DNA of 64,000 nucleotides from Chlorella sorokiniana (GCA_025917655.1 CP084614.1:1-64000), one strand, 5' to 3'. Counted from the first letter of the stretch, positions 11,804 through 24,648 are shown. Notes: generated by a model from the sequence alone, not told the origin. Numbers and translations: made by a program.

Positions 11804-13999
11804 ATGAGCACCCGAGAGGAGCTCAGTGTGGAGAAATTCCTTGAAGAATCTCCAAGTAAAGGAGAGGTCGCCGCAGAAAGTGTGCGGCGATTCCTTGGGG
11901 GCCAAGCTGAGAGCAGCGGCGACGGGCCTGCTGTCACCGCAGACGGCGACGGCAGCCAGCCTCGCCCGCATCGCCCCATCGTTGTTGTGACCAGCGGCGG
12001 CACCACGGTGCCACTGGAGCGCAACTGTGTGCGCTTCATCGACAACTTCAGCAAGGGCACCAGGGGGCGCTATCGGCTGAACAGTTCCTGCAGGTGGGCT
12101 GCGAAGCACTACTGGCCGCTCAACCAGCTCCAGCGGCCGCTTGGCAGCCCGCACTTCTGCGTTGTTTTGCTTGCAGCTTCAGCGCAAGGGTGGCGGTAAC
12201 TAATGTATCTATGCATGGCTGCAAAACAACATGCAATGCGCTTTCTACGTAGTGGTCGTGCGCCCTGCCTCCCGTGCTCCCGCTCTGCAGGCGGGTTACG
12301 ATGTAATTTTCCTGAGCCGCCACGGCTCCGCGCAACCCTTCGTGACAGGTCAGCAGCATTTATTCCAGCAAGAGGCACAGCGTCTGCAACTGGCAGGCCT
12401 CACTTGGGGCTTGGGGATGCAGTTGCCTGCCGCAATCCGCGCCACAGTGCTGCCGCTCCTGCGCTGCCGGCCTACTGCAGATATTCAGGAGGAGCTGGGT
12501 GCCGAGACGCTCACAGACCTGTTTGAGGTGCGGAACCTGGCGGCAGCTCTTTCTGATGTTTGCTTGCAACTGTTTGTTGTGCGCCGCTGCCGTGGCCTCT
12601 GCTGCGAGGGGATCCATGTACTATTTGCAAGCACTGCCCAGCCTTGCTCACCCCGGTTCACACATACGCTTGCGCAGCTACACCCCGACGGCTCGCTGCA
12701 CGTGCGTCCGAGGGAGCAGGGCGCGCTGGCGTCGGCGGTGGCGCGGGTGCAGGGGGCGCTAGACCAGGGCCGCTACCTGCAGATCCCCTTCACCACCCTG
12801 TTTGAGTACCTCGCGGTGAGCTGCTTTTGGGCTGCAGCACCCAGTGAGGTGGTGCCCGGCAATGCACTTCTACAATGCTACCAAGCTGAGCTGGCGGAAG
12901 GACTTCAACGGGCGCTGCGCAGCACATTCGTAACGTCCGGTGCCATGTCGCCCTGCCGCTGCACCTGTAGTACCTGCATGCAGTTGCCAAGGTGCTGGCC
13001 CCTTACGGGCGCAACGTGCTCTTCTATCTGGCCGCCGCCGTCTCGGACTTCTTCATGCCCTGGTCTGATATGGTGGGCCCAGGGTAGCGCCGCGGACTGC
13101 AGCGCTGCAGTCGACTCATGGCTTGTGATGCTGCCTTGCGGCCTGCCACTGCCCTTGCGGCCTGCTTCAAGCAGAGCACCGCTCACTGGCTGCTACTCTC
13201 AGTAGCTTGCAATTGACGAAGATCTCGCGACATCCCTTTTGCACCGCTATCTAACCGTTTGCAGGCTGAGCACAAGATCCAGTCAGCCAACGGCCCCCTC
13301 ACGCTCACACTGGCCAAGGTAGGCGCAGCCGCTGCCACCCTCTTGTTTGCCGCCAGCAAGCACGCAAGTTGTGTCTGGCTCATGCGGGCTGCACCTTGAC
13401 GTTACCACGTTGTTGCCAGTTTCTGCGCAGGTGCCCAAGATGCTGGGTGCCCTGCGCCGCTCCTGGTGCCCCGACGCAATGCTGGTGAGCTTCAAGCTGG
13501 AGACGGACGAGCAGATACTGCTGAAGAAGGTGGGGCAGAGCTGGCAAAACGCATGAGCTGGTACTTGCGCTAGCCAGCGTGAGCAGCAGAGGGACAGCCA
13601 GCTGCGGGCATGTGAAAGGGAATGAGCACACCCACGTAATGTTGCGCTGCAGGCCTTCAGCGCAGTTGCAAGCTACGGCGTGCACCTCGTGGTGGCTAAT
13701 GAACTCCACTCGCGCAAGGACCGCGTGTGGCTGGTCACGCAGGCCGCGACGGATCAGGTCTGCCAGCTGGCTGGCAACTGTGTCGCGGCGCTTGCTGCTT
13801 TTGATACCTGCTCCGCACCTCAGCGCCCGCCATCGAGTTCCCCTTGCAGGGCGGGGCGATGGCAGTGACGAAGATAGTGCGGCCCCCGGAGACGGCAGCG
13901 ATAGAGGAGCTGCTTGTGTCTGAGGTGGTCGGAGTTCACCTGCAGCACATGGCGGCGGCGACGAGCGGTGCAGCATCAGCATGGGAGCAACCCGCATAG
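11804..13999 (+). CDS. Phosphopantothenate-cysteine ligase (PPCS, eukaryotic CoaB type), CoA biosynthesis
   Basis: Joins 4'-phosphopantothenate and cysteine, the second step from pantothenate to coenzyme A. Family blocks in order: [19 protein letters not shown] and [10 protein letters not shown] (about 11970-12066), [17 protein letters not shown] (from 12291), [10 protein letters not shown] (about 12785), [13 protein letters not shown] (about 13022), [17 protein letters not shown] (about 13269), [12 protein letters not shown] with [14 protein letters not shown] (about 13432-13530), and [18 protein letters not shown] (about 13670). The Lys of KLETD and the VVAN motif typical of PPCS are kept. 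ATG 11804 opens the frame, with no competing start nearby. The first exon ends at 12093 with a clean GT donor. The frame slips by one base at the G run 12063-12067; see findings. It is a monofunctional ligase without the CoaC decarboxylase half seen in bacteria. Confidence 0.93.
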
Positions 14000-14286
14000 G
14001 CAGCTGGCCTTTGCCAAACACGGACTCTCGTTCAAGTCACGTTGGTGCTGCTCATGCGACAAGACAGCCTTGTTTGTAGAGCAGAGAGTCACGACAAGTT
14101 GGAGGCGTGCGGGGCGGCAGCAGGACATGCGGAACGTACACCTTGAAGGAGGAAGGCGCGCTTGATCGGAGCAATTTTGCTTTTCAATGAACTAGCCAGC
14201 GACGATGAGGAGCGGGCTGGGCTGAGGCAGCCCGTTTGTAAGAGCACCGCACTCCGGTGTGCTGCTGGCAGGCTGCGACTGGTCCG
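14000..14286. other. PPCS-TAF2 intergenic region
   Basis: 287 bases between two genes on the same strand. It should contain the PPCS 3' untranslated region (a TGTAA pentamer occurs near 14236) and the TAF2 promoter. No open frame of note. Confidence 0.5.
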
Positions 14287-17200
14287 ATGAGCTCATTGGG
14301 CCTTCCAAATGTGCGAGAGCAGCGGGTCGACTTGGTAGTCGACACGCAGGAAGCTCGCTTCTTCGGGTGAGCGCACGGGACGGCACTTGTGCGCGGTTGG
14401 TGTCAGTAAAATATGCTGTGATCTAAACTGCATACGCTGCCGCTTTGCCGCAGATGGACCGAGTTGCGTGTGGCGGCCCCTGCCGCCATTGGCGGCGGCA
14501 CAGCCGGCGGTGGCACTGCCAGCCTGGGCCTGCACTGCTTCGGTCTTAATGTGCAGTCAGTCCAAGTAGATGGCACAGAAGCAACCTTTGAGATGACGCC
14601 GCCAGTCCGGTGAGATCAGTGCAAAGCTATGCAAGTGGTTGCGAGTGCCTGGTGAGGTGAGCGGCCCGCCGTATTGCAGTCACTTGTTCTTTCCCCGCTG
14701 CGCAGGGAAGACCTGCCCGAGGGCGCCGTGAGCGCAGCTGCTGGCGTCTCGCAGCGCCAGCTGGCCGCTGTGGCAGAGTCCGCTTTCTACCTGTACGAGC
14801 GGCAGCTGCAGCGCGAGCGCCAGCCTGAGCTCACCATTCAGCTGCCTGCCACCGGCATGCAGCAGCAGCAGCAGCAGCAGCATGGGGGCGGGGGCAGAGT
14901 GGGCGCCAAAATGAAAGAGCTTGTGGTGCGAGTGGAGTACAGTGGCGGCGGCGATGGCGGGGCAGGTTTGCATTTCTGGGGACATTACGCCAGTACAGAC
15001 AACCAGGTGGGTTTGGGGCCGCGACCATATTCTGCAGTGTCATGCCAGCTGCTAGCGCATTGCAGCCTCGTCCCCGGCGCCGGGTAAGAGAGATGCCGGT
15101 CCAGGCTTGCTTACTGATCTCCCTCTGCCACTCTCCCGCCTGTATTGTGCCCCATTCTGCTCAGGTGCGGCGGGCCAGTGCGTGGGTCCCATGTGTGGAC
15201 GTCCCCTCCGCCTGCGTGCGCTTCCATCTCGACATCACCTGCCGCGCCGAAGAGGTTTGTGCTGACCTGCTGCACGGCACCCTGTCAACAAGCTTTCGTC
15301 AGCGGTCAGCGGCCATCCTTTTTCTTCCAAGATGCTTTCTGCGCTTGGTTGAACCCATGTTTGTGCACCATTCAGGTGTTGTGCCGCTCCTTCCTCTGCA
15401 TGCCATCTCACCGTGTTCCCTTGTTCCCCTGCAGACTGCGGTGGGCCCAGGTCAGCTGATGAGCCAGGCGTGGGCAGACAGCGGCCGCCAATGGCGCACC
15501 TTCCAGTACAGCGTGCCCTTCAGGTGGGGGCTGGGCGTGCCGCTGGCATTGCAATGGACCATCCGTTCTGCCAGCTGTTGCGGGATATCGCTTGCATCGT
15601 AACCAGATCGCCCCACACCCGCCCCCTACACACGCACACCACCTACCCACTCGCCCACCCAACGTTCATATGGTGCAGCTGCGCCCCAGCCAGGTCGGGT
15701 TTGCGGTGGGAAATTTTCGGGTGGTGGCAAAGACGCCTGCGCCGTGCAAGGGTCCCGCAGCAGCCAACACCCATCAGCCGCATCTGGACCTGCTCCAGCT
15801 GCAGCAGCAGCAGCAGATGGCCAAGGGAAATGGTCAGCAGGAGGAGCAGCGGCACTTAACAAGCTTTGCGTCGGCGGAACCGCCGCCTGAGCTGAGCGTG
15901 GCAGCCATGCTGGCAGTGCCACCCTCGTCACATCGGACGACCCTCCCGCTGCCCAAGAGGCAGCGGCTGGCGCTGACGGCCTGGCCCGCAGCGCCCACTT
16001 CCTCTCGCTGGTGTTCACTCTGTTTGAGGACCTGCTGGGCGGCAAGTGCCCGCTGCCCGGCATGCAGCAGGTGGGCGCCCTCGCGGGGGAATCCTTTGAT
16101 CATGCATCAGCACAGCATGCGTAGTGCACGCCTGTACACAGGATTTGGTGAGCTGTCATCACGATCTCTCACTGCCGTTCCGTTCGCATTGCCCCGCCAC
16201 ACCCTGCTGCGTGTTGCAGGTCTTCCTGCCGCCTGAGCTGCAGCTGAGCGAAGGGCAGGCGCTGGCGGGGCTGCAGCTGCTTGGCGTGCAGCACCTCATA
16301 CAGCCGCGGGCCATAGAACAGTCCAGTGAGCTTTGACTTGCCTGCGCTGGTATCTTGGTGAAGCTGAGAAGGGATTGTTAAATCTGGCACTGCATGGTCA
16401 GCTCGCCCCTGTTGACACGTTGTTGGGCCGCTGCCTCGTGCCCTTCTGCCCCTGCGCTTCTTGCAGTCGCGGCGCGCTGCTTCATAGCGCGAACCCTGGC
16501 GCGCCAGTGGTTTGGCGTGCTGCTACGGGCGGCCTCTCCGCTGGATGAGTGGCTGGTGGAGGGTGAGCAGCGCCTGGGGCAGCGCACCCCCTATCCAATG
16601 CTGTGCTCGGCACGGCTGCTTGCCACCTTGCCACAAACAAGTCGCTCGCTCAGGTTCGGTGCGCTCCAATGCCGCCGCGGCTGCAGGGCTGTCAGGGTGG
16701 CTGGAGGAGCAGGCGGTGCGAAAGTACATGGGCAAGAACGAATTGGCGTACAGGTGGGAGCAGGATGATATATGGCCTCCCTGTCACTCGCGCAGCAGAT
16801 GCTGCGAGCACAGCGCACTGCGCCACAATCCTGCCTGCCTGCCTGTCTTTGTGCCTGCCACACTCCCCGATCCCCGCCTTCTTGCTGCATGGATCTTGTG
16901 GTTCCCCTGTGTTTGTGCTGCAGGCGCTGGCGTGACCGGCAGTCTGTGTTCCTGGCGGACAACGGCGAGGCGCCACCACTTGCCGCGCGGTGCGGCCTCC
17001 CCCGGCTGTCTCTGCTGCTGCTCCCCTGTGCAGCGCACTGGGACTGCACGCGTTTCCCTTTTTGAACGATGCTCATCAGTATCGACTCTGGCTGTGCACC
17101 ATTGCTTCCTGTGCAGCGGATTGTCGGTACCATCGCCCTGGGGGCCACTCTACGGTACAGAGCGGCTGGACCCGTCCCGCCTCTGGAGCACCAAGGTACT

Positions 17201-20200
17201 GCTTCAGCTGCGGCACAGCCCGTGCTTTGCCGGCACCTCTGCTTTGTTTCCTCTCCTTGCCTTCCTTTGGCCCAACTGCAACACCATGCCTCCGCACCCA
17301 CATTTACATCTCGCGCCCTGCGCAGGCAACCGCTGTTGTAGCTATGCTGGAAAAGCGAGCAGGGGAGGAGCTGTTCCGCAAGCATGTGGCCACCGTGGTT
17401 GCCGGCGGCATCGCGGCGCTGCTGGCAGAGCAGGCAGCATCAGGCGTCGGCAGCAGCGGCGAGCAGCCAGGGGCCACACCCCGCAAGCCGCCTGCCATGG
17501 CAGCAGGGGCGGCAGCTGGCAGCACACCAGCTGGCACCCCGCAGAAAGATGGCGGGGCGTCAGGGGCGGTGGTGGGCAGCCGCTTTATTGACACCATGAC
17601 TTTCCTGAATGACTTGGGCAGGTGGGTTTCGGCCAGTGTGCTGAATGGCGGGCCAGCCGGATGACGACTTGATCTTTCCGCGATGAAGTTATGCTTGGTC
17701 GATTGAACATGCTGTTGCCGCTTTTGGCTTCTGTCGGGCGCGCCCTGCTTACTCCTATGCTGCCCTGAACGCTGTCACGGCCGCCGTGCGCCTCCCGAAT
17801 TTCCGCCGCCCACACACAACTGCCGTCTGCTCCCCCTGCCTGCAGAGCTGGCTCCTTTCGGAAGGAGATGGGCCCCTTTGCGGCGCGATGGGTTTCGGGC
17901 GCGGCGTGCCCCGCATCAGCGGCGCGCTTCTGTATCACAGGCACGCCAGCAGCAGGCCTGCCTTGCATGCTGCTTTGCTTGCACGTTGGCAGCGTGACAC
18001 CTTGTTGGTATCAAATTGCCACGCATGCTATGCATGTGCCCCAGCCTGAGCATCTGCACAGCCAACAAGCGCTCCGCATGGCCCATCGCCCCCGCAGTAC
18101 CATCCCTGGGCTGGAGCTGGCGCTGAAGCAGACGGGGCCGGAGAGCGCGTGGCGGGCAGCGCACGTCGCGGAGCGCGCCGCCGCAGCTGAGGGCAGCAAC
18201 GCCGGCATAATCAAGGTGACCCGCAGAACCCCGCACCACTGCAGAGGGAGGCAGCGCGCCGCAGCGATTCCCTGCCTGAACTGTCGGTACAGCGCCAGTT
18301 GCCAGACGGTCCGCACAGCTGTTCTCTCAAAGTGTGCCTTGCATCCATGGGTCCCCCCCACCCCCCTCACCCCAGGCCGTGGTGCGCGAGGGGGAGCCCC
18401 GCAAACCATTGACCACCCCGTGCACGTGGGCTCGCTGGCCTTCGTGCTGGCGGAGCTGCGGGTGACGCCCGTGGTGGAGAAGAAGCAACCTGGCAGGTGC
18501 AGACTTGCTTTACCCCGCGCCTGACCATGCCCAGGGAAGGGCACAGCTGCTGGTCAAGGTTTGGGCTGCTTTTGAACGTTCTGCCTTCGGCGACTAATCA
18601 GCCATTGCCCTGCTTGCCCCTTCACCAATTGCGCCCTTGCCAGGCGACCCCGTAAGCGCAAGGAGTTGGAAGGGGGCGGCGACCAGCCCAGTGAGGAGGC
18701 ACGCGCCGCGCTGGCCGCAGTTGCCACGCCCGGTGAGAGCTGCGCCAGCTGTCAATTGAGGCAGCGATGGCAAACCCATCAGCTGCCGACACAGTTCTAG
18801 GCTGCCCTGCCACCAAAGACGCGCGTGTCAAGCCCCCCCTTGAGTAACCCCCCTCCTGGACACAGACGAGCCGGTGCTGTGGGTGCGGCTGGACCCGGCG
18901 GCTGAGCTGCTCTGTGACATCCGCCTGATGCAGGTACTTGCTGCTGCCAGCAATGCCCTGGGCGGCAGCCGGCGCTCCTTCACAAGCGAACTCTACTGCT
19001 GACGCCCCATCTGCCCGCTCATCCCCCGCTGCCCTGCCTGCCCTTCCCCCTGCCGCAGCCGGAGCGGATGCTCGCGCGCCAGCTGCTACACTCGCGAGAC
19101 GTGGCGGCGCAGGCAGAGGCTGTACAGGTGGCGACGAATGCCGCAGTTTTGGTGCAGCATGCTTCTCCCTGCATCATGAATGGTGCCAGCGCTCATGACT
19201 GAGTCCCCTCTTCCTTCATTGCCCCATCACAGCTCTGAACCCCCACCCCTCCCCAACCGTCGCTGCAGCGCCTGGCTGAGCAGCGCATCTCGTCCCACCT
19301 GCCCTTCCACGCCGGCATGGAGGCCCTGCGCCGCACCCTGCACGACCGCAGCCAGTTCTATCAGTGAGTATGGGTGTGTGGGGGGGTGCGGGGGGGGCGG
19401 GGGCGGGACGCGGGGCGGCGGGGCCAAGGATATGTCAAAAAGCAGCAGCAGCTGTCTGATTTCAAGCAAGCTGCAGGCAAGCTTCCAGTCACCTTCGAGA
19501 TGTCCCTGCCTGGCTTACCATGCCTGCTCCGCGCGCCACTGCTGCCCGCCCCATCCCTCCGCAGCATACGCTGCGACGCGGCCATGGCCCTGGCGGGCCT
19601 GCGAGACGAAATGGGCCAGCCCGTGGGTGAGGAATCGCCAGCATGGCAGAGTTTGGTTACAAGGCTGTGCAAGGTCCTCAGCGTCATCCCTCTCTGCCGC
19701 ATGCGCCTCGCCTGCCGGTTGTCTTGCCACAGCAGGCGACCCTCCCTGGACCAGGGTCAGTCCCTGCCTCTGTCCACCTTCCTGCGCCGCTGTCGCCATG
19801 CCGCAGGCTTGCCGTTGCTGCTGGAATTCTACAAGTCGCAGTATTTTGTTCCTGGGGAAGAGGACGTGCCGCGCTCGATCGCCATCGCCGACCCCTCGGA
19901 ATATTACGTGGCGCAGGCGGTGGCGACGGCGGGTATGTAGCCAGTAGACCCGGCTTGCTGGAGGGCTGGGAGGTGTCTGCCAACATCCAAGGCTGGCGGC
20001 CCACAGTCACCAGCCCTTTACCCCCCTGCCCGCCCGCCGCCCTCGCCGCAGCCTCTCTGTGCCGCGAGCCCGACGGCTCTACGCCCGTCGACTCCCTGCT
20101 CTTCCTTTCCACCTGCCTGGAGGCATACTCCTCGGTGTCAGACGGTGCGGGCTGGTTGGGCGTTGTTGTGGGGAAGGCCGCCTGGAGTGCGCGGGCGCTG

Positions 20201-22260
20201 ACTGCTGCACCTCTGCCGTATGCTGCCCGCACCCTCTGCCGAGGCCGTGCTGAGCCCGCAGCAAGGGCGCAGTGCGCTCCGCTCGGCGCTGCTGGCTGAG
20301 GCAGTCACGGAGTGACCCGCGTGCCCGTGCTGCAGCCCCCTTCAGCGATTATGGCCTCGTGGCCGCCCTGTGCGCCGCGCTGGGCAACCTGCGCTTCGAG
20401 GGGGTGAGTGCGGCTGCCTGCTGCGCTCCCAGCCACCCCTTCGCCGCTAAACAGCCTCCGTCAGCGGGTCAGCGCACATTACAGGTGGCATGCCTGCCCT
20501 GCTCCTCACCCTCCTTCCTGGACCTCCTTTGCAGTTCGGCGACACGCTGCTTACGCTGCTGGAAAAGTTTCTGGAGAGGGACACGGGTGGGGTGGGGGGG
20601 GGGCGTGCCGGGCCCAAATGCTGCTATGCTGTTCGCCGAGTAACGCCCAACGTGCCTGTTGATGTGCGTGTCACTCCCGACCCCCTTTTCTGCCTCCCGC
20701 GATCCCTGCCCCACAGTGCTGGTGTCCCCTGGCAACGCTGTCGGCTGCGCCTGCCTCGCCGCCATGGCTGCCCTCTGCTCCAACGGCACATGCAGCGAGG
20801 AGGAGCAGGAACGGGTGGCGCTCACCCTGCGCCGCGTGCGCGAATCTTCCGGCCTGTCCGTGGCGCTGCGCCACTCGGCAATGGCGGCGGGTCTGGCCCT
20901 GGCGGCGGCGCGGGCGGGGCCTGCCGCCGCCATCCAAGTCGCCGTCGCAGCGGCTGAGGCAGCCACCGCAGGGCGCCAGGCCGCGTCCCGCCTTCTTCTA
21001 CCCTCCCACTCCACCCCCGCTTTCCTCCTTGAAGAAACGGCGGCGCTCACTGCGGCAGCCGTGGAAGCTGCAAAGGCGGCGGCCAGCTCCGCCGCTGCAA
21101 TCGCATCCATGTTTGCTGAGCAGCCAGCAGAGGGCCCCAACGGCGCCGCCGACGCCGGCCAGCTGTCTGTTCCACTGCAGCTGCTGCAGCGCTTGGCGGC
21201 GCTGCTGAGCCAGGGGGCGGCCTGCCGCGTGCGCCACCTGGCGTTTGTGGTGCTGCAGCTGCTTGCGGTGCAGCCGCCCACGCTCTATCGCCCCCGCCTA
21301 ACGAAAGCGAGGAGGACGCCGCCGCGTACCTCACAGCTGCGGCGGCAGCACCCGCCCCCAGCATGGGCGTCACGCACCCTGCGGGTGTGTCGGCTGGCAC
21401 CGCGCCGGTGGCGCCCAAATTCAAAGTGCTTCTGCCCGGCGTAGCACGCGGCATGGCGGTCAGCGGAGGTGAGCACTGCTCTCGGGCAGAGCAAGCTGTT
21501 GCGAGCCAGCTCCGCCGATGGAGCCCAGCTGGCAGCAGTGGATGCTGCACCGTCCTTGTCATCTGATCAATGGCCTGCCCCCTTTCCCCTTTTTTTTTTT
21601 TTTTTTATGCAGGGGGCCAGCCCTGTCTGGTGGCGAGCCGGCCAGCAGCGACGCGCGGGCGCTGTCCTTTGGCGCAGTGGAGCAGGCGGTGCCGGCGGCG
21701 GCGCAGGGCCAGGTGTATTCCCCGTTGCGGCTGCTGTCCAGGAGGGGCCCTTTGGCGCTGCTCCTGCCGACGGCGAGGAGGCCAGCAGCCGGCAGCTCCA
21801 AGGGGCGCCTGCAGTGGAGCTTGCCCACGTACCCTCAATGCTGGCGTCAAGCTTGCAGGTGTTCCACCCTGCCATGGCAGCGCCGGCACAGCCAGTGTCG
21901 ACGGAGCAGCCCGCAGCGCCGCCCTCCGCAGCCCCCACGGCCTCCATAGTGCGCTTGAGGCTTGCGCAGACAGGTGCCGCTGCAGCGCCGGCCCAACCGC
22001 AGGCACCTCCGCCCTCGCAGCAGCCCTGGCAGCCGCAGCCGCATGCGCAGCCCGACTTTCCGGTACTGCCGCCCGCTGCCAGCATCACCCCGGGCCAGCA
22101 CGGCGCTCCCGGATGGCCACCACCCATTGCTCCCTGGGGCCACGATGCGGCAGCGCAGGCAGCACCATTCATGCCAGTGCCGCCAGCAGCACACCCGCCG
22201 GTGCAGCCGACGGCTCAGCCAGCAAAGCACACGTTCAAGCTAAAACTCAAACGGAGCTAG
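14287..22260 (+). CDS. TAF2: Transcription initiation factor TFIID subunit 2 (TAF2), multi-exon
   Basis: Large subunit of TFIID that helps contact core promoter DNA. ATG 14287 leads into REQRVDLVVDTQEARFFG, then WTELRVAAPAA across the first intron. M1-aminopeptidase-like blocks follow: RRASAWVPCVDVPSACVRFH (about 15167), WRTFQYSVPF (about 15495), QVGFAVGNFRVVAKTP (about 15692), VFLPPELQLSEGQAL (about 16220) and ARQWFGVLLRAASPLDEWLV (about 16500). Where active M1 enzymes have HExxH, this protein reads ARTLARQWFG, so the zinc site is lost, as expected for TAF2. The HEAT-like C-terminal half includes VLWVRLDPAAELLCDIRLMQ (about 18873), IRCDAAMALAGLRDEMGQP (about 19566), LLEFYKSQYF and EYYVAQAVATAG (about 19815-19935). 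The protein ends in a Pro/Ala/Gln-rich tail and the basic FKLKLKRS with TAG at 22258. It carries a short poly-Gln (about 14861-14881). Exon borders are approximate. Confidence 0.93.
21590..21606 (+). repeat. Poly(T) tract of a TAF2 intron acceptor
   Basis: Seventeen T in a row are followed at once by atgcag, an extended polypyrimidine tract just before an AG acceptor of the last TAF2 exon. It is unusual for this GC-rich genome, where most acceptors have mixed C/T tracts. Confidence 0.8.
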
Positions 22261-23034
22261 GATGGCTGTCATCTTGGGAATCTATTGCAATCTCTTGAGA
22301 CCTCCTCGTCGTTATGTAAGTGCCCTCTGTGGTGCGTGAACACACATTAGACGCAGCCAATTCGTTGTTCCCTTGTGAACGTGAGCCTTGAGCGAATTGT
22401 AACACACAAACACAGGTGCGCCACCATGCCATGACCCCTTACGTTTGCAGCCATTGCACCAGATGAGAAAAACATCGAAGCAGCTGGCGAGGACAGCGAT
22501 GAATCAGCTGGCATTGAGTAGCCATGCATGGTGTTCCCCTACAGCCGAGCGTTGCTGGAGGGCGCCGACAGCCCGTCCGTCACCCTCCACCTCCCATTGT
22601 TTTCCTCCTTCGACAGATTTCATACCGCAAGGTTGACCGTTGTTTACTTTTTTGCTGATATGCCTGCAGTTCGCCCGAGTGCGGCAGGACTGGCGCAAGG
22701 TTTCCGCCAACGTCTATCTGCGCAGGAGAGGCGTTAAGCCGGAGTTTGTCGCATATAGATTCATGGGAAGCTGATGAATTACGATGCAAGGGCGGGTGCA
22801 AGTGATGGGCGCCACAGCACGGTCGCAGCAGGCGAAAGTCTCCCACTGCCACATACACCCGCGCCACGCATTCCCGCCGATACGCCTTTGTCTGCCCCTG
22901 CTACGTCCTCCTGAGGCCCGTGCAAGCCCTCCCTCCGCCTGCCTTGCACCCACTCCCACTACCGGTCACCCTCGCACACGCGATCCTCCCCACCTCTACT
23001 CTCGCCCTTTAGCTTCCTGAATATAGCAGACAGC
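22261..23034 (+). other. TAF2 3' region with possible 3'-UTR intron and orphan small exons
   Basis: After the TAF2 stop there is a strong donor (TTAT|GTAAGT, near 22316) and a good acceptor (TTTGCAG, near 22450). Downstream of the acceptor one frame reads IAPDEKNIEAAGEDSDESAG followed by IE and a stop at 22521. A second acceptor (tgcctgcag, about 22670) precedes a short frame starting FARVRQDWRKVSANVYLRRR and ending at about 22774. They could be a spliced 3' untranslated region, an alternative TAF2 C-terminus or a small separate gene. I do not recognise a family. Confidence 0.3.
22398..22402 (+). terminator. Candidate TGTAA poly(A) signal for TAF2
   Basis: TGTAA lies 138 bases after the TAF2 stop, inside the possible 3'-UTR intron described above. 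Use of this signal would end the transcript before the second exon-like block. Confidence 0.35.
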
Positions 23035-24648
23035 ATGCAGGCCACTTGCAGCCCCATTGCGGCCCAGGCCAGCAGCGCCCAGGCTGCCCCCGCCGCTCTG
23101 CGGTGGCTGTTTCTGCTTCCATGGCGCCACGCCCCAGCTACAGTGCGCGCCGTCAGCGCCAGGCCAGGTGCGAACGCGACTATGGATCGCGATGGGTCGC
23201 GAATAAATTGGAATTGGAGCCGTTTGCGCGGCTACCACGACCCCGCTGTCAGCGGCGGCGCTGCTACAACGGCGGCGCGGCTGCTGACGCAACACTCTCC
23301 CACACCTGCTGAGGGGGTCCAGACCACCAATACCTCGGTTCCCCAACTTTGACCCCCTTTGCAGCGTGACCAGCAACGCCATGGCGGGCAGCATGAGCTG
23401 GACTGATGTGCCTTCCACCTACTCTGTGGCCGACTCTCCTGAGATGATGAAGGTGCGACGAGTGGCTTTGCTGCTGCTGTAATATGGTGGCTGGCTGAGC
23501 CGTGCCGCAGGCTCCATCGGCTGGTATCCCAGCATCACATGCCCGCCAACTGTAGCGAGGCTTCCAACCGTCAGCCTTGGGCGCACAGCAGGGCACCCTT
23601 CATCTACCAGCTACATCCCGAACGCGCTCTTGTATCAGCACCCCTCTGAGCTGCCACGTGCTTCCCGACAATACCTCCTCTGTACCCGTGCCATCCTGCA
23701 GGACTTTGCCACGCTGCAGTCCATGATGGACGAGATCCAGAAGAACATCGTGGCGCGCCAGGACAAGATCGCGCTGCTGTCGGAGGAGGTGCGCCTCGTC
23801 CGCCTTTCTTTGCTTCCTGCAGTTGTTGTAAACCTGCAGATCCTGCGTGTTCTGCTGGGAGCCTCTCACCCTCGGCAGCAGCGTTTAGCTGGGACAGTGC
23901 ATGGCAGCTAGAGCGCTGGGTGGCGGGCCCTCCGGTGCAATGCTGACCCGCCCTGCGTCCCCCCGCCCCGCCCCACCTGCAGGTCAAGCTGCTGCGGGGT
24001 CGCATGGGTGTGGCGGAGAGCCGCATGGGCTTCAAGGGCCTCAGCTCCTCCTCCTCCTTCAGCAGCCAGCAGGCGGGCCTCATCCTGTCCAAGCTGGACG
24101 GCAAGGCCGGCTCCGCCGTCGACGCCTCCTTCCTGGAGACGCTGCTGGCCGACAAGGAGCTGCAGGGCTCCGCCGCCTCCTACGCCCTCGCCGTCGCCGC
24201 CATCGTCTTCACCGGCGGCGTGGCGGCGCCCGTGGTGGAGGAGAAGCTGGGCCTGGGGGTGAGTGCCGCGAGGCTGCCGGCGCTGCTGCAAGTTTGGGCG
24301 CGGCGCGTGGGCAGCTCGCTGTGCACGCTGAAGACTGCGTCTCTCCCAGCTGCATGTGCCTGGGTTAAGCCCTCTCAGCAGCCCTCATGCCCTCTCATCG
24401 TCAGCGCTTCCAACACAAACACAACCCACGCTCGCCGCTGCGCATGCCGACCCCTGACGTTGACCACGCCCCCTTCTCCCCGCCCACCCCCCGCAGCCGC
24501 TGCCTACTACGACTACATCGCCTCCCAGGACCTGCCCGTCACCCTGGCCGAGGTGGACCCCGTGACCTCTGCCGTCAGCGGCGGCGCCGTGGGCGTGCTG
24601 ACCGCGCAGCTGCTGGAGGAGGCGAAGCAGCGGCGGCGCGCCGCGTGA
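23035..24648 (+). CDS. Unrecognised protein, probably plastid-targeted, with coiled coil and hydrophobic segments
   Basis: I do not recognise a family. ATG 23035 opens a Ser/Ala-rich, acid-poor leader (MQATCSPIAAQASSAQAAPA) that resembles a chloroplast transit peptide. Exons join cleanly: 23035-23102; from about 23365, SMSWTDVPSTYSVADSPEMM; from about 23701 a heptad-rich helix, FATLQSMMDEIQKNIVARQD; from about 23983, VKLLRGRMGVAESRMGFKG; then a helix with the hydrophobic stretch YALAVAAIVFTGGVAAPVV (about 24180-24240). The last exon (about 24497-24648) carries YYDYIASQDLPVTLAEVDP and a second weakly hydrophobic segment, SGGAVGVLTAQLLEEAKQ. About 200 residues in all. The join after EEKLGLG is out of frame by one base, at the G run 24255-24259. 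A small thylakoid or envelope protein is a guess from these properties. Confidence 0.75.

Noticed and set aside
14287-17000. TAF2 N-terminal half read as an active M1 aminopeptidase
   Set aside because: The HExxH zinc site is replaced (ARTLARQWFG), and the HEAT-like C-terminal half matches TAF2.
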